Shown piece by piece: positions 22,998-26,627 of a DNA stretch of 26,627 nucleotides (position 1 is its first letter; the number at the start of each line of letters is the position of its first letter). The stretch lies in assembly GCA_035571875.1 (NCBI GenBank), contig DATNBR010000051.1:1-26627 (forward strand), given 5' to 3'. A program made the position numbers and the translations under genes. The stretch comes from Parafrigoribacterium_A sp035571875. Lineage in GTDB: Bacteria > Actinomycetota > Actinomycetes > Actinomycetales > Microbacteriaceae. The notes beneath the pieces are model-generated. The model ran no database searches. It was given only the letters and a program-made list of their open reading frames with translations, and was not told where the DNA came from.

Positions 22998-24208
22998 GTC
23001 GCGTGTGCTCCCGATCCTTGGTCTGGCTGTTGTGAGATGGTGCCGAGCTCGTCGAGGAGACGCTGCCGCACCTCCCGCTCGAGAACGTGTCTCGCCCCGC
23101 GAAGGACGGGGAATTGTGGGACAGCGGATGCCGCGACCTCCGGCTTCCACAGTCCCGCTCTCGCGATCTCTGTGCTGACGAGTCGCGCGAGCGACTCACC
23201 TGCCGCCGTGCCGAGCGGTCCGCCGAGCACGATGGTCGCGGGGTCGAGGATGGCGAGCACGGGAACGATGCCGAGCACGACGCGGGAAGCGAACGCGGCG
23301 AGCACCGCGTGGCGGGCCGGATGCGTCTCGAGGCTCGCGCGCAGCTCGCTCGTGCTGCCTGCCGCAACTCCTTCCGCCGCGGCGAGCTCCGCGATGGCAG
23401 CGCCGCCGAGCAGGTCCTGCAGCGTGCCGGCGTGCGGGTCGACCGCGGCCGCGACGGCGGGCACCGGTAGGTAGCCGATCTCGCCCGCGCCGCCGGCGGC
23501 ACCGCGGTGCACAGTGCCCGCCAGGTCGACGGCGAGTCCCAGGCCCTCGCCGATCCAGAGGAGGGCGAAGCTCGACGCTCCGCGTCCGGCGCCCTCGGCG
23601 CGCTCGGCGATCGCGGCCAGGTTGACGTCGTTATCGATCCGTACATCGCGGCCGAGGGCATCCGCAAGCTTCGCGCTCACACCCTTACGCGGCCAGCCCG
23701 GGAGCGTGTCGATGAACGAGAGCTCGTCGCTGCGCGGGTCGATCGAGCCCTGCAGTCCGATGGCGACAATCCTCACGGCCTCTGCATCGAGGTCGGCGGC
23801 GGCGCAGGCGGAGTCGATGGCGGTATGGATGTCCGCGACCGCGGAGCGCTCGCCGTCGGCCGGATCCATCGCCGTTTCGACCACGGGGTGCTCGGTGCCG
23901 AGGGCGTCGACCACGGTCGAGCGGATCACCGCGTCGGCGATGTCGACGGCAACTCCGAGCACGCGCTCGGACCGCACCGCGTAACTCGCGGCGTTGGGCC
24001 CGCGTCCGCCGGAGACCTCACCGACGGCCTCGATGATGCCGGCCCATTCGAGCCTCGAGACGATCTGCGATGCCGTCGGCTTCGAGAGACCGGAGAGCTC
24101 GCCGAGGCGATTGCGGGTGAGCCTGCCGTGCTCGAGGAACAGCGAGAGGGCGGTGCGCTCGTTGGTCTCGCGCAGCCACGACGGCGTTCCTGGGACCGGC
24201 CTCGTCAT
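22994..24208 (-). CDS. ROK-family transcriptional regulator of the sugar operon
   Basis: 404-residue NagC/XylR-type protein: a winged helix-turn-helix at about 15-75 (LTRNRLGELSGLSKPTASQIV) joined to a ROK sugar-kinase-like domain. DNDVNLAA and GGAGEIGYL, the usual sugar-binding landmarks, are present. The zinc-binding CxCGxxGCxE that normally follows GEIG is missing: the stretch reads VPAVAAAVDPHAG. Loss of the zinc site may change effector binding. The start at 24208 is set by GGAGGG six bases upstream; an in-frame ATG at 24238 has no such site. First gene of the operon, so probably autoregulated through the palindrome at 24244-24260. Confidence 0.9.
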   Translation of the reverse strand: MTRPVPGTPSWLRETNERTALSLFLEHGRLTRNRLGELSGLSKPTASQIVSRLEWAGIIEAVGEVSGGRGPNAASYAVRSERVLGVAVDIADAVIRSTVVDALGTEHPVVETAMDPADGERSAVADIHTAIDSACAAADLDAEAVRIVAIGLQGSIDPRSDELSFIDTLPGWPRKGVSAKLADALGRDVRIDNDVNLAAIAERAEGAGRGASSFALLWIGEGLGLAVDLAGTVHRGAAGGAGEIGYLPVPAVAAAVDPHAGTLQDLLGGAAIAELAAAEGVAAGSTSELRASLETHPARHAVLAAFASRVVLGIVPVLAILDPATIVLGGPLGTAAGESLARLVSTEIARAGLWKPEVAASAVPQFPVLRGARHVLEREVRQRLLDELGTISQQPDQGSGAHAT

Positions 24209-24214
24209 GACTCT

Positions 24215-24220
24215 CCCTCC
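24215..24220 (-). promoter_or_regulatory. Ribosome binding site that decides the ROK regulator start
   Basis: GGAGGG on the minus strand, six bases before the ATG at 24208. It is the best ribosome binding site in the window. Confidence 0.8.
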
Positions 24221-24243
24221 GTCGATACGCTGCCGCAAAGATA

Positions 24244-24260
24244 TCAGGAAACTTTCTTAA
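24244..24260. promoter_or_regulatory. Palindromic operator, probable ROK regulator site
   Basis: 17-base dyad of the form TYARGAAA-S-TTTCYTRA (on the minus strand TTAAGAAAGTTTCCTGA). Six of eight base pairs are symmetrical and the two exceptions are transitions. Very similar GGAAAnTTTCC-type sites precede ROK-controlled sugar genes in other actinobacteria, as I recall. It lies 36 bases upstream of the regulator start, over its expected promoter. Confidence 0.7.
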
Positions 24261-24270
24261 CAGATACCGA

Positions 24271-24310
24271 AGCGGCGCGGCTCAGGGCCGCGCGAGGGCG
24301 GGGCGCCGCT
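24271..24310 (-). terminator. GC-rich nested hairpin after the FAD lipoprotein gene
   Basis: Outer arms AGCGGCGC (24271-24278) and GCGCCGCT (24303-24310) pair perfectly and start at the stop codon. An inner alternative stem, CGCGGC with GCCGCG, has a 5-base loop (24276-24292). The two share bases, so only one can form. No U-run. It probably separates this gene from the ROK operon. Confidence 0.5.
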
Positions 24311-25854
24311 CAGTATGCCTGCGGCTGCGTGAAGACACCCGTCGGGTCGTACTTCGTGCGCACCGCGGCGAGGCGAGCCGCGTTGTTTCCGAAGTACGAC
24401 TTCGCGGGGTCGGGCAGGCTCGCATCCGCATAGTTCACGTAGGCGCCGTCGCCCCACTGCGGCTCGAGCGCGGAGCGGAAGCCGCGCACGTACGCGTCGA
24501 AGGGCGCAGGGTCGGCGCCGTTCTCGAACGTGGCGCTGTACTGCACCACCATGAGCGCCGTGCGATGCGGAAACGCCGTGGCACTCGGGCTGAGCTCGCG
24601 CACCTGGCCGCCGAGCGCATCCATCGCCACGCCGCCTTCCGTGAGACCGGGCACCGCGGATGCCGCCACCACCTGGTCAAGCAACGTCCTGATCCCGGCG
24701 AGGTTGAGTTCGCGGTACGGCACATGCGATGTCGCGGCTGTCGACTGTCGCGTCAGCCGACCGTCCTCGCCCGTAGTGCACTGGGCAAGCGGAATCGTGG
24801 CGCATCCGGCGTATCTCATCATCGCGTCGAGGTAGCTGTGCGTCGCGACCGAGTTGCGCGTCGGGTGGGTACCGATCGTCGTCAGCAGGGACTCGAGTTG
24901 CGCATCGAGTGCGGACTTCGGCCCGATCCAGGTGCCGGAGAGGTAGAGCCCCGGGCCGTCGGGGTGACTGGAGCCGGTGAGCAGCTTGAGGGTCGACCAG
25001 AGCTTCGGGTCGGCCTGCGGCGCCCACTCCTGCCACGCCTTGACCACGGTCTGCGCGACCGCGAACGGCCACTCGAACGAGAACATCGTGACCTTGGGTG
25101 CGGGGTGCGTCGTCAACGTGAGCGCGGTGACCACGCCGAGGTGACCGCCTCCGCCCCCGCGGCAGGCCCAGAACAGCTCCGGCTCCTTCTTCTCGGAGAC
25201 GGTGCGCAGGGTACCGTCGGCGGTCACGATCTCGACCCCTGTGAGCGCGTCGCAGCTCAGCCCAAAGGCGCGCGTCAGCACGCCAACGCCCCCACCGAGA
25301 ATCAGCCCGGTCGCGCCCACTGTCGGGCAGGTCCCAGCGGCGATCGCCCTACCGGCGTTGCCGAGCGCTGTGTAGACCTGCGCGAGCGAGGCTCCCGCCT
25401 GGATGCGCACGGTCTCGTCATCGATGACCACCTCGGTCATGCCCCGCGTATCGATCACGAGCGACGGCGGCATGTCGGTTCCATCGGCGCCACCCGACGA
25501 CCATCCGGTATAGCTGTGTCCGCCCGAGCGAAGGGCCAGGGGAATCTTCTGGGCGACGGCGAAGGCCAGCCCGGTAGCAACATCCGTCGCGGATGCCGCG
25601 GTCAGCACCCCGAGCGGCCTCGCGTCGTCGAAGCGCGGATTCTCCACGAGTCGCACCGTGTCGTACGCGTCGTCGCCCGGACGCGCCAGCGTACCCGTGA
25701 TCGCGTTCGCGAGTTCGTCCCAGGTGGCGGGAACCTCCGGCGTGGTCGTGGTGGAGGGCGAGGGCCGCGGCTTCGGCGGCGTGACGGGCGCGCACCCGGC
25801 GAGGAGACCGACGGCGCCCATCGCGAGTACATGGCGGCGCGATATCGATGTCAC
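24310..25854 (-). CDS. Tat-exported FAD-binding oxidoreductase lipoprotein, berberine-bridge-enzyme type
   Basis: 514-residue FAD-linked oxidase of the PCMH/BBE family, which oxidises alcohols, sugars or alkaloid-like compounds with O2 or another acceptor. The N-terminus is SRRHVLAMGAVGLLAGC: twin arginine at 6-7 and a lipobox with Cys21, so it is folded before export and lipid-anchored. A proline/threonine linker follows (25-42). Bicovalent flavin attachment is indicated by His113 in RSGGHSYTG and Cys176 in GTCPTVGATG. The C-terminal BBE motif YDPTGVF is present. It starts at a GTG whose codon is needed to include the twin arginine, with TAGCAT six bases upstream. The substrate is unknown. 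It is divergent from the DUF2975 gene. Confidence 0.92.
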   Translation of the reverse strand: MTSISRRHVLAMGAVGLLAGCAPVTPPKPRPSPSTTTTPEVPATWDELANAITGTLARPGDDAYDTVRLVENPRFDDARPLGVLTAASATDVATGLAFAVAQKIPLALRSGGHSYTGWSSGGADGTDMPPSLVIDTRGMTEVVIDDETVRIQAGASLAQVYTALGNAGRAIAAGTCPTVGATGLILGGGVGVLTRAFGLSCDALTGVEIVTADGTLRTVSEKKEPELFWACRGGGGGHLGVVTALTLTTHPAPKVTMFSFEWPFAVAQTVVKAWQEWAPQADPKLWSTLKLLTGSSHPDGPGLYLSGTWIGPKSALDAQLESLLTTIGTHPTRNSVATHSYLDAMMRYAGCATIPLAQCTTGEDGRLTRQSTAATSHVPYRELNLAGIRTLLDQVVAASAVPGLTEGGVAMDALGGQVRELSPSATAFPHRTALMVVQYSATFENGADPAPFDAYVRGFRSALEPQWGDGAYVNYADASLPDPAKSYFGNNAARLAAVRTKYDPTGVFTQPQAY

Positions 25855-25860
25855 TGCCCC

Positions 25861-25866
25861 ATGCTA
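25861..25866 (-). promoter_or_regulatory. -10 element of FAD lipoprotein gene, leaderless type
   Basis: TAGCAT on the minus strand, six bases before the GTG at 25854. Confidence 0.55.
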
Positions 25867-25900
25867 TGCGGGGCCGCCGTTCCACAACGCTTGCAACAGC

Positions 25901-25937
25901 TATCGAATACCAATAACCTTTTATCGATACTCGATAA
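25901..25937. promoter_or_regulatory. AT-rich operator of the DUF2975-XRE operon
   Basis: A perfect dyad TTATCGA-TAC-TCGATAA lies at 25921-25937, and a further TATCGA half-site at 25901-25906, 21 bases (two helical turns) from the TATCGA in the dyad. The region is the most AT-rich in the window and ends 13 bases before the DUF2975 start. Binding by the small XRE protein of the same operon is inferred. Confidence 0.65.
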
Positions 25938-25950
25938 GAATGGATCGCTC

Positions 25951-26433
25951 ATGACCAAGCTCGCCGTCGTTACGTCGCAGATCCTCCTCGTTCTCTTGTT
26001 TGTTGCCGCACTGGCCGTACAGGCCCTCATCCTTCCCGGAGTCGCAGCCCAATCGCGCGACCTCAACCCGCAGGTCGGCTATCTCTACGCCCCGTTCCTC
26101 GTGATGTGCATCGCGGTCGTCGCGTGTGGGCAGGTGGTCCTGGCATCCGTCTGGATGCTGCTGAGGCTCGTCGATCGTGACCGCATCTTCACCAAGCGCG
26201 CCTTCGTGTGGGTGGCGATCATGATCGGCGCGTTCGTGCTCGCGACTGTGCTCGCGGCAGTGATGTTCGTCATTCTCAATTTCGTTCTCCAGCTGGGCGG
26301 TCCTCCGCTCCTCACCTACGGTCTTCTCGCCATCATGCTCGGCAGTACTGCCCTCGCGCTCGTGCTCGTCGCCCTGCGCGGGCTGCTGCGCAAGGCGAGC
26401 GACCACGCGGCCTACCTCGAAGAAGTGGTCTGA
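25951..26433 (+). CDS. DUF2975 family membrane protein
   Basis: 160-residue integral membrane protein with four hydrophobic segments at about 5-30, 45-72, 88-115 and 125-148, and a charged segment LLRLVDRDRIFTKRAFVWV between the second and third that is the hallmark of DUF2975 (YoaS-like). The function of the family is unknown; members are nearly always paired with a short XRE regulator, as here. The start at 25951 fits a short lead into the first membrane segment; the frame is open far upstream, antisense to the oxidoreductase. The TGA stop overlaps the regulator ATG by one base (TGATG). Confidence 0.85.
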   Translation: MTKLAVVTSQILLVLLFVAALAVQALILPGVAAQSRDLNPQVGYLYAPFLVMCIAVVACGQVVLASVWMLLRLVDRDRIFTKRAFVWVAIMIGAFVLATVLAAVMFVILNFVLQLGGPPLLTYGLLAIMLGSTALALVLVALRGLLRKASDHAAYLEEVV

Positions 26434-26627
26434 TGCCGATCGTCGTGAACCTCGACGTCATGCTCGCCCGGCGCAAGATGTCGGTCACCGAACTCGCGGA
26501 TGCGGTGGGCATCACCATCGCCAACGTCTCGGTTCTCAAGAACTCCCGCGCCAAGGCCGTGCGCTTCACGACGCTCGACGCGATCTGCCGCGTGCTCGAC
26601 TGCCAGCCCGGCGACATCCTCGAATAC
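26433..26627 (+). CDS. Small XRE-family (Cro/CI) regulator, cut by window edge
   Basis: 65 codons are visible, starting at the ATG at 26433 that overlaps the DUF2975 stop. The sequence begins MPIVVNLDVMLARRKMSVTE; the helix-turn-helix covers ELADAVGITIANVSVLKNSRAKAV (about 20-43), then FTTLDAICRVLDCQPGDILEY, which is the usual end of YozG-like proteins of about 70 residues, so little is probably missing. It likely represses or activates its own operon through the dyad upstream of DUF2975. Confidence 0.85.
   Translation, partial: MPIVVNLDVMLARRKMSVTELADAVGITIANVSVLKNSRAKAVRFTTLDAICRVLDCQPGDILEY

Noticed and set aside
1..26627. Apparent abundance of the word GGATGC/GCATCC
   Set aside because: It is frequent by eye, but Asp-Ala and Gly-Cys type codon pairs in high-GC genes could explain it. 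I could not count it against a codon-shuffled background.

Overview
The window is high-GC DNA (roughly two thirds G+C by eye) from an actinobacterium, most likely the family Microbacteriaceae. The evidence is an MshA-type glycosyltransferase (mycothiol synthesis is restricted to actinobacteria), a GTP-dependent PEP carboxykinase paired with a RamB/PrpR-type regulator, a bifunctional penicillin-binding protein with a proline-rich tail, and a palindromic repeat (GGTTGAGTAG ... CGTATCGAAACC) that I remember as common in Microbacteriaceae. No rRNA, tRNA, phage, transposase or CRISPR array was seen. The content is mostly chromosomal housekeeping and accessory metabolism. No gene-free stretch exceeds about 250 bases.

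Layout. 1-1320 (-) is an MFS exporter cut by the window edge. 1394-3057 (+) holds uracil-DNA glycosylase, a PAT-like acetyltransferase and a small SRPBCC-like protein that seems to have lost its last residues to a stop codon. 3118-5343 (-) is a class A penicillin-binding protein. 5452-7483 (-) is a three-gene GntR(YtrA)-ABC ATPase-permease operon with 4-base overlaps, a strong hairpin at its end and a 30-base palindromic operator at its start. Then come an amidase (+), an SDR (-), mshA (+) and a pyridine nucleotide-disulphide-type flavoprotein (-). A 245-base gap at 12579-12823 carries five copies of a 22-base repeat. 12824-17961 (-) holds a crotonase, an arginase-family protein, an NADP-binding oxidoreductase, PspA and PckG. 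The RamB/PrpR-type regulator is divergent from pckG. A glycerate kinase follows (-), then a REP-like palindrome. The next unit (-) is a sugar operon read as ROK regulator, GH4 glycosidase and GlcNAc-kinase-like protein. A Tat-exported FAD lipoprotein (-) and a DUF2975 membrane protein with its small XRE regulator (+, cut by the edge) close the window.

How it fits together. PckG with the acyl-CoA-type regulator points to gluconeogenic growth on acetate or propionate. The ROK-GH4-kinase operon would hydrolyse a phosphorylated disaccharide and phosphorylate the released amino sugar or sugar. MshA makes the low-molecular-weight thiol that the redox enzymes work alongside. The YtrA-type ABC operon, PspA and the penicillin-binding protein are envelope functions.

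The strongest non-gene signals are the five-copy mirrored repeat at 12.6-12.8 kb, the palindromic REP element that supplies the last codons of the sugar kinase, and a striking regularity at gene starts. In about a dozen genes a -10 hexamer (mostly TAGNNT) ends exactly 6 or 7 bases before the start codon, implying leaderless mRNAs. I did not find a clearly new multi-gene system. The repeat cluster is the best candidate for something undescribed.
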